A stretch of 55,667 bases of DNA, from NCBI GenBank assembly GCA_015067545.1, contig SVMG01000011.1:1-55667 (forward strand). Reading direction: 5' to 3'. The position numbers were made by a program, and so were the translations under genes. Origin of the DNA: Oscillospiraceae bacterium. Lineage in GTDB: Bacteria; Bacillota; Clostridia; Oscillospirales; Oscillospiraceae. Below, piece by piece: positions 6,914 through 14,770 of the stretch. The notes beneath the pieces are model-generated. The model was not told the origin of the DNA, made no database searches, and saw only the letters and a program-made list of their open reading frames with translations. Every line of letters starts with the position of its first letter. Position 1 is the stretch's first letter.

Positions 6914-9444
6914 AGCTGCTGATTTTGGATGGCAACTCCGTCATTAATCGGGCATATTTTGGTGTGAAGCCCCTGACCAACCGGGAGGGGCTCTACACCC
7001 ATGCCATTTATGGCTTTTTGAACATTTTGGACAAACTGGAGAAAGAGGAACAGCCGGATGCGGTGTGCGTTTCCTTTGACCTGCATGGCCCTACCTTCCG
7101 TCATCTGAAATACGATGGCTACAAGGCTACCCGTCATGGTATGCCGGAAGAATTGCGCATGCAGATGCCGGTGATGAAGGATGTTCTGCGGGCCATGAAC
7201 ATTCCCATCTACGAATGCCAGGGCTGGGAAGCGGACGATGTGATCGGCACGGTGGGACGGATCTGTTCCAACAACGGCTGGGAATGTGTCATCGCCACCG
7301 GTGACCGGGATTCTCTGCAGCTGATCGACGAAAATGTCCATGTCAAGCTGGTGATCTCCAAGCCCGGACAAACTACCGCTACCCTCTACACGGAAGAAAA
7401 ATTCCGGGAGGAGTACGGCTTTGAGCCGAAGAAAATGATCGATCTGAAGGCGCTCATGGGGGATTCCTCCGATAATATTCCCGGCGTTGCCGGCGTAGGC
7501 CCTAAGACGGCTACGGAGCTGCTGCTGAAATTTGGCAGCCTGGACGGTGTGTATGAGAATTTGGACGATGCGTCCATCCGCCCCAAGCTCCGGGAAAAGC
7601 TGGAGTCGGGCAAGGAAAATGCCTATCTTTCCTACGACCTGGCCACCATCCGGCCGGAAGCGCCCATCGATTTTGAACCAAAGGATGCCATCGTGCAGCC
7701 CTACAACAAGCCGGAGCTGTATGCACTTTTTCAGCGGCTGGAGTTTGTGAAGCTCATTGACAAGTACGGCCTCCGGGGTGCGGCGGCGCAAGCGCCGAAA
7801 ACCACGATGGCAGAGGTCAAGAAGCTGCCCCGGTGTGAGGAGCTTCCTGCAGAGAAGCTGCCCTGCGCCGTGTATCTTGCAGAGGACGGCACCTTGGGCA
7901 TCGCATGGGAAAAGGGCGTTTACACCATGACCCCCATGGAAGTGCAGATGGCCTGCGATTGCCTGCTGGGCCGTTTGGACTGCATTTGCCACGACATGAA
8001 GACCACCATGCACCGGCTGGATGAGCTGGGAGTGTGCTATGGAGAATTCTCCTTTGATACGGCTTTGGCCGCTTATGATTTGAATCCTTCCGCATCGGAC
8101 TATCCTGTTTCCAAGCTTGCCACCAATTTTTTGGGCACAAGCGTGGAGGATGGGGATGCCGCCGCCTGTGCGGAAGCTCTGTGGCAGTTAAAAAGTGTTT
8201 TGTCCGCAGAGCTGGAAAAGCAGGGCATGAAGGCGTTGTACGAGGATATTGAATTGCCCTTGTGCTCCGTGCTGTACCGCATGGAATGTGAAGGCGTTGC
8301 CATTGACAGGCAGCAGCTGGAGCAGTTTGGCACCATGCTCTGTCAGCGCATTGAAGACTGCGAGAAGCTGATCTTCGGTTATTCTGAGGGCGTTTTCAAT
8401 ATCAACTCTACCAAGCAGCTGGGAGAATTGCTGTTTGAAAAACTGGGATTGCCCCCGGTGAAAAAGACCAAAACCGGGTATTCGACCAATGCGGAGGTGC
8501 TGGAGAAGCTGAAGGACAAGCATCCCATCGTTCCTGCCATTATGGATTACCGGATGCTGACCAAGCTGAAGTCCACCTATGCTGACGGCCTTATGAAGGT
8601 CATTGGAGAGGATGGCCGCATCCACACCACCTTCCAAAACCTGGTGACGGCTACCGGGCGTCTGTCCTCCACAGAGCCCAATCTGCAGAATATTCCGGTG
8701 CGTACCGATCTGGGCGCGGAGATCCGCAAGATGTTTGTGCCAAAACAGGGCCATGTGCTGGTGGATGCGGACTACAGCCAGATCGAACTGCGGGTACTTG
8801 CCCATATTGCCGACGACAGCGTGATGCAGCAGGCTTTTATCTCCGGACAGGATATCCACACCGTTACCGCATCCCAGGTGTTCGGCGTTGCTCCGGAAAA
8901 TGTGACTGCGCTCCAGCGCCGACATGCCAAGGCAGTCAATTTCGGCATTGTCTACGGAATTTCGGAATTTTCCCTGTCCGAGGATATCGGCGTTTCCCGG
9001 TGGGAGGCCAGGGAGTATATCGACAGCTATCTTGCCAATTACAGCGGCGTTCGCAGGTATATGAAGCAGGTGGTATCTGATGCCCGGGAAAGCGGGTTCA
9101 CCCAGACCCTCTTTGGCCGCAAGCGGCACATTCCGGAATTGAGCGCCAGCAATTTTATGGTTCGCCAGAGCGGTGAGCGCATGGCACTGAACACCCCCAT
9201 TCAGGGCACGGCAGCAGATCTTATCAAGCTGGCCATGATCCGGGTGGACAAGGCGCTGCACGAGCAATTCCCGGAGGCGAAGCTTCTGCTGCAGGTGCAC
9301 GATGAGCTGATCGTGGAATGCCCCGAGAGCATCGCCCAGGATGTGGCCCAATTGGTCAGCCGGGAGATGGAGGGCATCGCAAAGCTCAAAGTTCCGCTGA
9401 CAGCGGAAGCAAAAATCGGAAAGAGCTGGTTTGAAGCCAAATGA
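6910..9444 (+). CDS. polA: DNA polymerase I
   Basis: 844 residues. N-terminal 5'-3' exonuclease/flap domain: LLILDGNSVINRAYFG, WEADDVIGT, and the helix-hairpin-helix DNIPGVAGVGPKTA. The middle domain (~310-480) lacks the DxE-type motifs of an active 3'-5' proofreading site (where Exo I should be, the sequence reads YLAEDGTLGIAW), as in many Gram-positive Pol I. Polymerase domain: motif A VDADYSQIELRVLAHI, motif B RRHAKAVNFGIVYGIS, motif C LLQVHDELIVE. It fills gaps in repair and removes Okazaki primers. Start ATG 6910 has GGAG 6 nt upstream and overlaps the cysS stop; its own stop overlaps rimI (ATGA at 9441). Confidence 0.96.
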   Translation: MKLLILDGNSVINRAYFGVKPLTNREGLYTHAIYGFLNILDKLEKEEQPDAVCVSFDLHGPTFRHLKYDGYKATRHGMPEELRMQMPVMKDVLRAMNIPIYECQGWEADDVIGTVGRICSNNGWECVIATGDRDSLQLIDENVHVKLVISKPGQTTATLYTEEKFREEYGFEPKKMIDLKALMGDSSDNIPGVAGVGPKTATELLLKFGSLDGVYENLDDASIRPKLREKLESGKENAYLSYDLATIRPEAPIDFEPKDAIVQPYNKPELYALFQRLEFVKLIDKYGLRGAAAQAPKTTMAEVKKLPRCEELPAEKLPCAVYLAEDGTLGIAWEKGVYTMTPMEVQMACDCLLGRLDCICHDMKTTMHRLDELGVCYGEFSFDTALAAYDLNPSASDYPVSKLATNFLGTSVEDGDAAACAEALWQLKSVLSAELEKQGMKALYEDIELPLCSVLYRMECEGVAIDRQQLEQFGTMLCQRIEDCEKLIFGYSEGVFNINSTKQLGELLFEKLGLPPVKKTKTGYSTNAEVLEKLKDKHPIVPAIMDYRMLTKLKSTYADGLMKVIGEDGRIHTTFQNLVTATGRLSSTEPNLQNIPVRTDLGAEIRKMFVPKQGHVLVDADYSQIELRVLAHIADDSVMQQAFISGQDIHTVTASQVFGVAPENVTALQRRHAKAVNFGIVYGISEFSLSEDIGVSRWEAREYIDSYLANYSGVRRYMKQVVSDARESGFTQTLFGRKRHIPELSASNFMVRQSGERMALNTPIQGTAADLIKLAMIRVDKALHEQFPEAKLLLQVHDELIVECPESIAQDVAQLVSREMEGIAKLKVPLTAEAKIGKSWFEAK

Positions 9445-9884
9445 TTCGATTGGAACAAATGACAGATGCACACGTTGCCCAAATAGCCCAGCTGGAAAAG
9501 CAGTGCTTTTCTGACCCCTGGAGCGAAAATAGTGTAGCATCAGAGCTGAATAATCGCCTGTCCCTTTGGCTGGTTGCATTAGACGGTGCAACCGTTGCCG
9601 GATATATCGGCTCCCAAAGCGTAGGGGATGAGGCAGATATGATGAATGTGGCTGTTCATCCCGATTATCGCCGCCGGGGCATCGCCCGGGAATTGGTGAT
9701 GGGATTGGTGGCGGCCTTGGGGGAAAAAGGTGTGCATAGTCTTGCACTGGAAGTGCGCGCATCCAACGCCCCGGCCATTGCTTTGTATGAACAGCTGGGC
9801 TTTACCCAGGTGGGCAGACGGCCTAATTACTACCGCAATCCCAAAGAGGATGCCCTCATTTTAAGAAAGGAGTGGACGCTTTGA
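9441..9884 (+). CDS. rimI: Ribosomal-protein-S18-alanine N-acetyltransferase, GNAT family
   Basis: 147 residues, the RimI size. The acetyl-CoA binding motif A is NVAVHPDYRRRGIARELV (residues ~71-88), and the C-terminal LEVRASNAPAIALYEQLGF and GRRPNYY blocks are typical of RimI. RimI acetylates the N-terminal Ala of ribosomal protein S18. It sits immediately before tsaD, a common pairing in bacteria. Start ATG overlaps the polA stop and the TGA stop overlaps the TTG start of tsaD, giving a tightly coupled chain. The family is broad, so the exact substrate rests mainly on context. Confidence 0.88.
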   Translation: MIRLEQMTDAHVAQIAQLEKQCFSDPWSENSVASELNNRLSLWLVALDGATVAGYIGSQSVGDEADMMNVAVHPDYRRRGIARELVMGLVAALGEKGVHSLALEVRASNAPAIALYEQLGFTQVGRRPNYYRNPKEDALILRKEWTL

Positions 9885-10897
9885 ATATTCTGGCAGTGGA
9901 ATCCTCCTGCGATGAAACTGCGGTTGCCATTGTTCGCAACGGCAGGGAAGTGCTGTGCGATTGCATCGCATCCCAGGTGGAGCTGCACCGGATCTACGGC
10001 GGCGTTGTGCCGGAGATCGCCTCCAGAAAGCACATTGAGGCCATTTACGGCCTTGCGGAGCAAGCATTGGTGCAGACCGGTTTGACCCGGAAAGACATTG
10101 ACGCGGTGGCGGTGACCTATGCACCCGGTCTCATCGGCGCGGTGCTGGTGGGCGTGAACTTTGCAAAAGCGGCCGCTCTTGCACTGAATAAGCCTCTGAT
10201 CCCGGTGCATCACATCCGGGGTCACATAGCGGCAAATTATATTGCCTATCCTGAATTGAAGCCGCCGTTTTTGTGCCTGGTGGTGTCCGGCGGACATACC
10301 ATGATCGCAGAGGTTACCGACTATACGCAAATGCGCATTCTCGGCACTACGCTGGATGATGCGGCAGGTGAGTGCTTTGACAAGGTTGCCCGGGTTTTGG
10401 ATATGCCCTATCCCGGCGGTGCAGCCCTGGACAAGGTGGCACAGGCGGGGGATGATAAAAAATACGATCTGCCCCGGAGCAAGCCCGGTGCGAATCCTTA
10501 CGATATGAGCTTTTCCGGATTGAAGACGGCGGCGCTGAACCTGATCCACCATGCCGAGCAGGTGGGGGAGGAATTGGATATTCCCAGTCTGTGCGCGTCG
10601 TTTTCTGCCGCAGTTTCTAATACCCTTGTGCCCCGGGTGGTACGGGCCATCCGGGAGACGGGGCTCAAAAAGATCGCCATTGCCGGCGGCGTGGCGGCCA
10701 ATTCCCGGATCCGCAGAGACCTTTTGACGGCGGTGGAAGCACTGGGTGCGCAGGTCTATATGCCACCGTTGAGCCTGTGCGGCGACAACGGGGCCATGAT
10801 CGGCGCGCAGGCCTATTATGAATTTTTGGCGGGCAATGTGGCGGACATGAACCTCAATGCCTATGCTACAAAATCCATTTTGGGAGAGACCATATAA
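9881..10897 (+). CDS. tsaD: tRNA N6-adenosine threonylcarbamoyltransferase
   Basis: 338 residues, matching the usual TsaD length. It carries AVESSCDETAVAI at the N-terminus, the metal-binding HHIRGH motif, CLVVSGGHT, and SGLKTA. TsaD transfers threonylcarbamoyl from TC-AMP to A37 of ANN-decoding tRNAs (t6A) and works with TsaB and TsaE, neither seen here; the TC-AMP-making Sua5 domain is at 23483-25084. Start: a GTG at 9872 would overlap its own ribosome site, while the TTG at 9881 has GGAG exactly 8 nt upstream and starts MNILAVESS like homologues, so TTG is preferred. It overlaps the rimI stop by 4 nt. Last gene of the T-box operon. Confidence 0.95.
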   Translation: MNILAVESSCDETAVAIVRNGREVLCDCIASQVELHRIYGGVVPEIASRKHIEAIYGLAEQALVQTGLTRKDIDAVAVTYAPGLIGAVLVGVNFAKAAALALNKPLIPVHHIRGHIAANYIAYPELKPPFLCLVVSGGHTMIAEVTDYTQMRILGTTLDDAAGECFDKVARVLDMPYPGGAALDKVAQAGDDKKYDLPRSKPGANPYDMSFSGLKTAALNLIHHAEQVGEELDIPSLCASFSAAVSNTLVPRVVRAIRETGLKKIAIAGGVAANSRIRRDLLTAVEALGAQVYMPPLSLCGDNGAMIGAQAYYEFLAGNVADMNLNAYATKSILGETI

Positions 10898-10901
10898 AAA
10901 G

Positions 10902-10932
10902 TGCAGGAGGCCCGGCGGTCTCCTGCATTTTT
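10902..10932 (+). terminator. Intrinsic terminator of the cysS-polA-rimI-tsaD operon
   Basis: TGCAGGAG (10902-10909), loop, CTCCTGCA (10920-10927), TTTTT. It starts 5 nt after the tsaD stop. Confidence 0.8.
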
Positions 10933-11195
10933 GAAGAGCCTGAATATATGCATACTCATTTTGTATATTTATTATGTGAAATGAAAAATATATTGAGAAA
11001 AGGTTAGAAAATACAGGTTTCGACCATTTTCGACCCTACAAAATTGGATTTTTACCCTGTGGAAAAATCTGTGCAAACTGTGAATAATTATTGGATGCAC
11101 CCAAAATTATCGGTGTTATGGAAACCGTATTCATAATTTATATTCATTATTTTTACAACTTTTCATGCAAAAAAACGGCAGAAAGGGGGCGGATC
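10933..11195. other. AT-rich intergenic stretch
   Basis: No gene. It contains a short direct repeat TTTCGACC-ATTTTCGACC near 11017-11034 and three TGTG-headed 9-mers (11058, 11070, 11079) resembling DnaA boxes loosely. The stretch supplies the leader and AAGGGGG-type ribosome site of the next gene; no convincing promoter was identified. Confidence 0.4.
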
Positions 11196-11684
11196 ATGCT
11201 CTACCTTGCAGAAAGAATGCATCGGCTGAACTTTGCACAGCTGATGGAGGTCTATGTCCAGGGCAATGAGGAAAACGGGGAAGAAATGTGGCCGGAAATG
11301 CCCCGGGAGCAGAGGCTTCTCTGGGCAGAGCAGAGCTTTTACCAGTATTTGCAGGAGGGATTCTTTCCGGTGGAGGGAGCTGTGTATGCCATTTGGGTGG
11401 AAAATGGGCGGTATGTCAGCGCATTGCGATTAGAGCCCTACCAGGACGGCCTTTTGTTGGAAGCCCTGGAGACTGCACCGGCACATCGGCGCAAGGGCTA
11501 TGCCGAAAAGCTCATCCGTGCCGTGCAGGAGCAGTTTCCCCGGAAGATCTACTCCCATGTAAGTAAAAAGAATGCCGCATCCCTGGCGGTTCACCACAAA
11601 TGCGGCTTTCATCAGGTGCTGGAGTACGCCAAATACATTGACGGCTCTGTGGTCAGAAGTGCAATCACATTGTGCTATCCATAA
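11196..11684 (+). CDS. GNAT family N-acetyltransferase
   Basis: 162 residues. The central TAPAHRRKGYAEKLIRAV is GNAT motif A with the acetyl-CoA pyrophosphate loop RRKGYA; the C-terminal part KKNAASLAVHHKCGF matches motif B. It transfers an acetyl group to an unknown amine. Start ATG 11196 is preceded by AAAGGGGGCGG; the open frame extends 35 codons upstream but that part is AT-rich and unlike the family. Stands alone between two terminators. Confidence 0.82.
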   Translation: MLYLAERMHRLNFAQLMEVYVQGNEENGEEMWPEMPREQRLLWAEQSFYQYLQEGFFPVEGAVYAIWVENGRYVSALRLEPYQDGLLLEALETAPAHRRKGYAEKLIRAVQEQFPRKIYSHVSKKNAASLAVHHKCGFHQVLEYAKYIDGSVVRSAITLCYP

Positions 11685-11686
11685 AT

Positions 11687-11719
11687 AAATCCCTCATGCT
11701 GCTGCATGAGGGATTTTGT
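11687..11719. terminator. Bidirectional terminator between convergent genes
   Basis: AAATCCCTCATGC (from 11688) pairs with GCATGAGGGATTTT (11704-11717). It serves the GNAT gene on the plus strand and, with its A-rich other side, the exporter pair on the minus strand. Confidence 0.75.
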
Positions 11720-12177
11720 TATGCTTGTTTCTCGTGTTTGCGATGGGGACGCAGAGGGGTGATGAAGTGAACCAAGGTCATACCGATCAACACGCCGGCG
11801 GACATGGCGATCATCAGCAGGAAGGTGTGCAGGATCCGATCGACAAATACTGCCATATTATCCTGCACAAGGGCGCTGATGCTGTAATATAACGCGCCGC
11901 CGGGGATCAGCGGGATCCAACCGGTGACCAGCATGATGGTGGAGGGGCAACGCAAAAGCCGAGCGAGTGCTTCGGAATAGAGGGTCAGAACAGTAGTTGC
12001 CACAAGATATTGCAGAGCCTCGTGGCCTACAAAGTTTCCGGCGATGCAGTATGTACCCCAACTGAGCAGGCCGCCGAGAAAAGCAATGATCAAAAATTTA
12101 CCGCGAACCCGGAACAGAAGCGCGAAGCCCAGAGAGCCGAAGGCGCCCATGATGGTTTGCAAAACAGGATCGATCAT
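11719..12177 (-). CDS. Threonine/serine exporter family, small subunit (ThrE C-terminal half, YjjB-like)
   Basis: 152 residues, nearly all hydrophobic, with about five membrane helices. It corresponds to the C-terminal ThrE_2 half of actinobacterial ThrE, which exports threonine and serine; LVTGWIPLIPGGALYYSI is a characteristic block. It follows the gene for the other half by 12 nt on the same strand. Start ATG 12177 has AGGAGG 7 nt upstream. The substrate is inferred from the ThrE family; several two-gene homologues are proposed to carry other small acids (for example succinate in YjjPB). Confidence 0.85.
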   Translation of the reverse strand: MIDPVLQTIMGAFGSLGFALLFRVRGKFLIIAFLGGLLSWGTYCIAGNFVGHEALQYLVATTVLTLYSEALARLLRCPSTIMLVTGWIPLIPGGALYYSISALVQDNMAVFVDRILHTFLLMIAMSAGVLIGMTLVHFITPLRPHRKHEKQA

Positions 12178-12189
12178 AACGGCACCTCC

Positions 12190-12948
12190 TTACAAGCACA
12201 TTCCGGCTACCGTAAAGCCGAAGGTGACGAGAAATGCAATGACCAGCGATCGGAAGAACCGGCTGACACCGGAGAGCATATCGTCCACGAACATATCATG
12301 CACGGCGTTGGTCATGGCAATGCCGGGGATCAGGAGCATGATATTGCCGATGGAAATGGCATCAAAACGCTGCCCCAAGCCCAGCTTGACCAGTGCCACA
12401 TTGCAAAGGCCGGTGAGCAGAGAGACCAGGAAAACAGTGAACACATGGTCGAAGTTGTGCTTCTTCATCCAGTGTTCCAACAGACACAGTATCACGCCGG
12501 TGCAGGCGGCACACAGGCCGTCCAACCAGGGCGCACCGAAGAAAATACTCAGTGAGCCGGAGATCAGCGCGTAGACCAGCGTCATTTCCCATAGGGGACG
12601 GTCAGTTTCTGCGTTGATTTTCTCCAGTTGAGAGGGGATCTCGGCATCCGTAATCCGATTGGCACAGATGTCCCGGGACAACTGATTCAGTTTGGCCAGC
12701 CGGGTCAAATCCAATGAGCCGGAATGGATCCGGCGCAGCTGGGTGGCGCTGTTGCCTTTGCTGTCAAAGGCGGTGACGATAATGCCGGAGGTAACGGAGA
12801 ATACATGGGTCTCCACCGCACCCAGGGCCTTGCAAATCCGGCCGATGGAGTCCTCCACCCGGCTGATCTGCGCGCCGCATACCAGCATCTGCATGCCGAT
12901 GTCCATCGCCAAAGAAATATGGGCATCCAGGTTCTTTCCGTCTTCCAT
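12190..12948 (-). CDS. Threonine/serine exporter family, large subunit (ThrE N-terminal half, YjjP-like)
   Basis: 252 residues. A soluble N-terminal region (~1-115) with CGAQISRVEDSIGRICKALG, a hallmark of the ThrE/DUF1212 family, precedes about five membrane helices including LLIPGIAMTNAVHDMF. Together with the following gene it should form a two-component exporter. Start ATG 12948 has AGAGG 7 nt upstream. It lies 52 nt after the CBM9-like gene on the same strand and may be co-transcribed with it. Confidence 0.87.
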   Translation of the reverse strand: MEDGKNLDAHISLAMDIGMQMLVCGAQISRVEDSIGRICKALGAVETHVFSVTSGIIVTAFDSKGNSATQLRRIHSGSLDLTRLAKLNQLSRDICANRITDAEIPSQLEKINAETDRPLWEMTLVYALISGSLSIFFGAPWLDGLCAACTGVILCLLEHWMKKHNFDHVFTVFLVSLLTGLCNVALVKLGLGQRFDAISIGNIMLLIPGIAMTNAVHDMFVDDMLSGVSRFFRSLVIAFLVTFGFTVAGMCL

Positions 12949-13000
12949 AATTCGCCTCTTTCTGTTTAATAGAGTGTTTGTAGTGTCCGCGAATTGTGTC

Positions 13001-13603
13001 TTATTCGCCGCCCAGGATCATTCGACCAAAAAAGGCCGGGCAGTGGAAGGACAGGACACCGGGCTGGATGGGATTCCAGGAAAGATAGTGGGGCTGTACG
13101 GTTTTGTCGCCGCATTTGTAGCAGTTGCCGTAGAATTGCAGTCCCTCCTGTGCCTGGAAGCCCGGGAAAAACAGCTGGATAAAGGTAAAGGGAATATGGT
13201 AGGTGATGCCCCAACCGTCCTCCGTCCGGTAGGAGCGGGGATGGAAGAGCGCCTTTTGATCATTGGGCACCAGACGAATGGAGTCGTCAATACAGGAGCC
13301 AAAGCCCAGGTATATGTTGCAGGCAAGGTTATACTCAAAATTGAAATACTGCATTGCCTCTGTGGGACGAATGAAAAATTCCAGACAGCTATCCTCACAG
13401 ATGGGATCCAAAGGCTGCAGCTCCTGGCAGCGAATGTTTTTCTCTTTGGTTTGCAGATTCACATGGATGCCGGTTTCGTCCCAGCACAGCTTCGCCCATG
13501 CCTGAATGTCAGCAGGCTCCTGATAGGGGACATCGATCGGCAAAGCGGCAATGGCATTCCAGTCGGGTGTGCCGCTGATCTTTTTCAGAGTATAGCTTTT
13601 CAT
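13001..13603 (-). CDS. Carbohydrate-binding family 9-like protein
   Basis: 200 residues beginning MKSYTLKKISGTPDW. The pattern of a target-protein-interacting core (AKLCWDETGIHVNLQTKEKNIR, CEDSCLEFFIRP, YFNFEYNLACNIYLGFG, WGITYHIPF) is that of the CBM9/DOMON-like beta sandwich seen in many small stand-alone proteins of gut Clostridia. No signal peptide is visible, so it is probably cytoplasmic and its ligand is unknown. Start ATG 13603 has AAGAGG upstream and lies behind a strong promoter at 13668-13696; the open frame continues further upstream through non-coding repeat sequence. Confidence 0.78.
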   Translation of the reverse strand: MKSYTLKKISGTPDWNAIAALPIDVPYQEPADIQAWAKLCWDETGIHVNLQTKEKNIRCQELQPLDPICEDSCLEFFIRPTEAMQYFNFEYNLACNIYLGFGSCIDDSIRLVPNDQKALFHPRSYRTEDGWGITYHIPFTFIQLFFPGFQAQEGLQFYGNCYKCGDKTVQPHYLSWNPIQPGVLSFHCPAFFGRMILGGE

Positions 13604-13667
13604 GGTAACGACCTCTTTTCCAAGGATGTTCAAAACGGGGCAGCCGTTTTGTGACTGATCTTGTTGC

Positions 13668-13696
13668 ATTATAAATAATTTACGCGGGGAAGTCAA
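13668..13696 (-). promoter_or_regulatory. Strong promoter of the CBM9-like gene
   Basis: Minus strand TTGACT (13696-13691), 17-nt spacer, TATAAT (13673-13668). Confidence 0.75.
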
Positions 13697-13717
13697 TTCT
13701 TTCTGCGCCATTGCGCC

Positions 13718-13748
13718 AATAAAAAAAGGGGCAGCCGCAGCTGCCCCA
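13718..13748 (-). terminator. Terminator on the minus strand
   Basis: Read on the minus strand, GGGGCAGC-TGCG-GCTGCCCC followed by TTTTTTTATT. It stops transcription coming from the spoIIQ-like gene; the repeat at 13789-13928 lies between the two. Confidence 0.8.
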
Positions 13749-13788
13749 ACAAAGAGGAAAGATAAGAAGCATAATTGTATCAAAAATC

Positions 13789-13928
13789 CTGTCATTGCGA
13801 ACCAGTGACCCGTGGTCACTGGTGTGGCAATCCGCATCTTTTGTGGCACTTTTGGTACCCTGCGGCTCTTAAGAGCCGCAGGGAAAACGGATTCCCACGC
13901 CAGCGTGAGCGCTGGCTCGGAATGACAG
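13789..13928. repeat. MITE-like palindromic element, full copy (140 bp)
   Basis: Ends are inverted: CTGTCATTGCGA at the left and TCGGAATGACAG at the right. Inside are nested palindromes: ACCAGTGACC/GGTCACTGGT, CCTGCGGCTCTTAAGAGCCGCAGG, and CCAGCG/CGCTGG, with GTGGCAATCCGCAT and ACGGATTCCCAC as internal inverted arms. It sits between a gene and its terminator, as expected for an inserted mobile palindrome. No coding capacity. Confidence 0.75.
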
Positions 13929-13939
13929 CAATTTTGTGA

Positions 13940-14596
13940 TCATTCCATTTCCAGGAACTTCACCGGATCGATGGGTTCATCGTTCAATGTGACGGAGAAA
14001 TGCAGATGGTTGCCCTGGGCGGTCTCCAGCAGAGCAGTGTTGGCAACTGTTCCGATGGCGTCGCCCATCTGAACCACATCGCCCACCTCCACGTCCACCT
14101 CTTCTGCGAGACTGGCGTATTGGGTGGTGTAGCCACCATCGTGGCGGATGACCACCGTTGTGCCCATGGTATCATCCTTGAAGACCGTGTACACCGTACC
14201 GGCAGCGGCGGCTTTGACCACAGTGCCGGCCTCCGCGGCAATGTCGATACCATCGTGCACCCGCCAGTCCCGGGTGGTCTCATTGTAGCTCAGGCAGTCC
14301 ATGGCATAGTCCTTGATGGTCTGGCCGGACACGGGCTTGCCGATTGGGTAGGGACGCTTCACCGGTTCGGTGGTGTTGCCGCTGGGGTCTGTGACACCGC
14401 TGGGCAATGTGGCACCCGCCTGCACATCATCCCCGGGGGAGACTACGTTGGAACCGCCCAGCTGGGGCTGCTGCTCTTGATTGACGCCGAGATAATACAG
14501 ATAGCCGGAGATCCCGATGGCAACTGCGCACAGGATCAGGGCTATGTAGTAGCCCTTTCCGGCGATCTTACGGCCGAAGTTGAATTTTTTGCTCAT
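13940..14596 (-). CDS. spoIIQ: SpoIIQ-like M23 (LytM) metallopeptidase-domain membrane protein
   Basis: 218 residues. One N-terminal membrane helix (~17-37) is followed by a low-complexity linker and an M23 domain. The block IKDYAMDCLSYNETTRDW then RVHDGIDIAAEAGT resembles forespore protein SpoIIQ, which with SpoIIIAH builds the channel between forespore and mother cell. Unlike B. subtilis SpoIIQ, the zinc ligands look complete: HDGID (HxxxD) and HLHF (HxH). Start ATG 14596 has GGAGG 8 nt upstream; an in-frame GTG three codons earlier overlaps that site. A sigma-F-like promoter lies just upstream. Assignment to SpoIIQ is by motif; a general wall endopeptidase is the alternative. Confidence 0.75.
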   Translation of the reverse strand: MSKKFNFGRKIAGKGYYIALILCAVAIGISGYLYYLGVNQEQQPQLGGSNVVSPGDDVQAGATLPSGVTDPSGNTTEPVKRPYPIGKPVSGQTIKDYAMDCLSYNETTRDWRVHDGIDIAAEAGTVVKAAAAGTVYTVFKDDTMGTTVVIRHDGGYTTQYASLAEEVDVEVGDVVQMGDAIGTVANTALLETAQGNHLHFSVTLNDEPIDPVKFLEME

Positions 14597-14615
14597 ATTA
14601 AGCACCTCCGAAGCC

Positions 14616-14644
14616 TAGTATTGCCCAAAAAACGGAAAGTAAAC
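14616..14644 (-). promoter_or_regulatory. Candidate sigma-F (sporulation) promoter of the spoIIQ-like gene
   Basis: On the minus strand GTTTA (14644-14640), 14 nt, GGCAATACTA (14625-14616). This fits the known forespore sigma-F pattern (GYWTA, about 15 nt, GGnnAnAnTw). The leader would be very short, with GGAGG near the start of the transcript. Confidence 0.45.
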
Positions 14645-14694
14645 CTGCATTTGGAAGAAAAACAGAAATTTCTTTTGCAAGGTCCAAAAAATCG

Positions 14695-14722
14695 TTGACA
14701 TCCGGGAAATTTAAGATATAGT
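14695..14722 (+). promoter_or_regulatory. Promoter of the pot operon
   Basis: TTGACA (14695-14700), 16-nt spacer, TATAGT (14717-14722). Confidence 0.7.
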
Positions 14723-14728
14723 TATACT

Positions 14729-14743
14729 TGTCATATTGTGACA
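14729..14743. promoter_or_regulatory. Inverted repeat at the pot transcription start (possible operator)
   Basis: TGTCA-TATTG-TGACA lies immediately downstream of the -10, where a bound repressor would block initiation. The regulator is unknown. Confidence 0.4.
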
Positions 14744-14770
14744 AAATACACACAGAAATGGGGGAGGATA

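Noticed and set aside
11058..11087. Three DnaA-box-like 9-mers (TGTGGAAAA, TGTGCAAAC, TGTGAATAA) in an AT-rich gap
   Set aside because: Each departs from the consensus and no dnaA, dnaN or other origin genes are nearby; too weak to call an origin.
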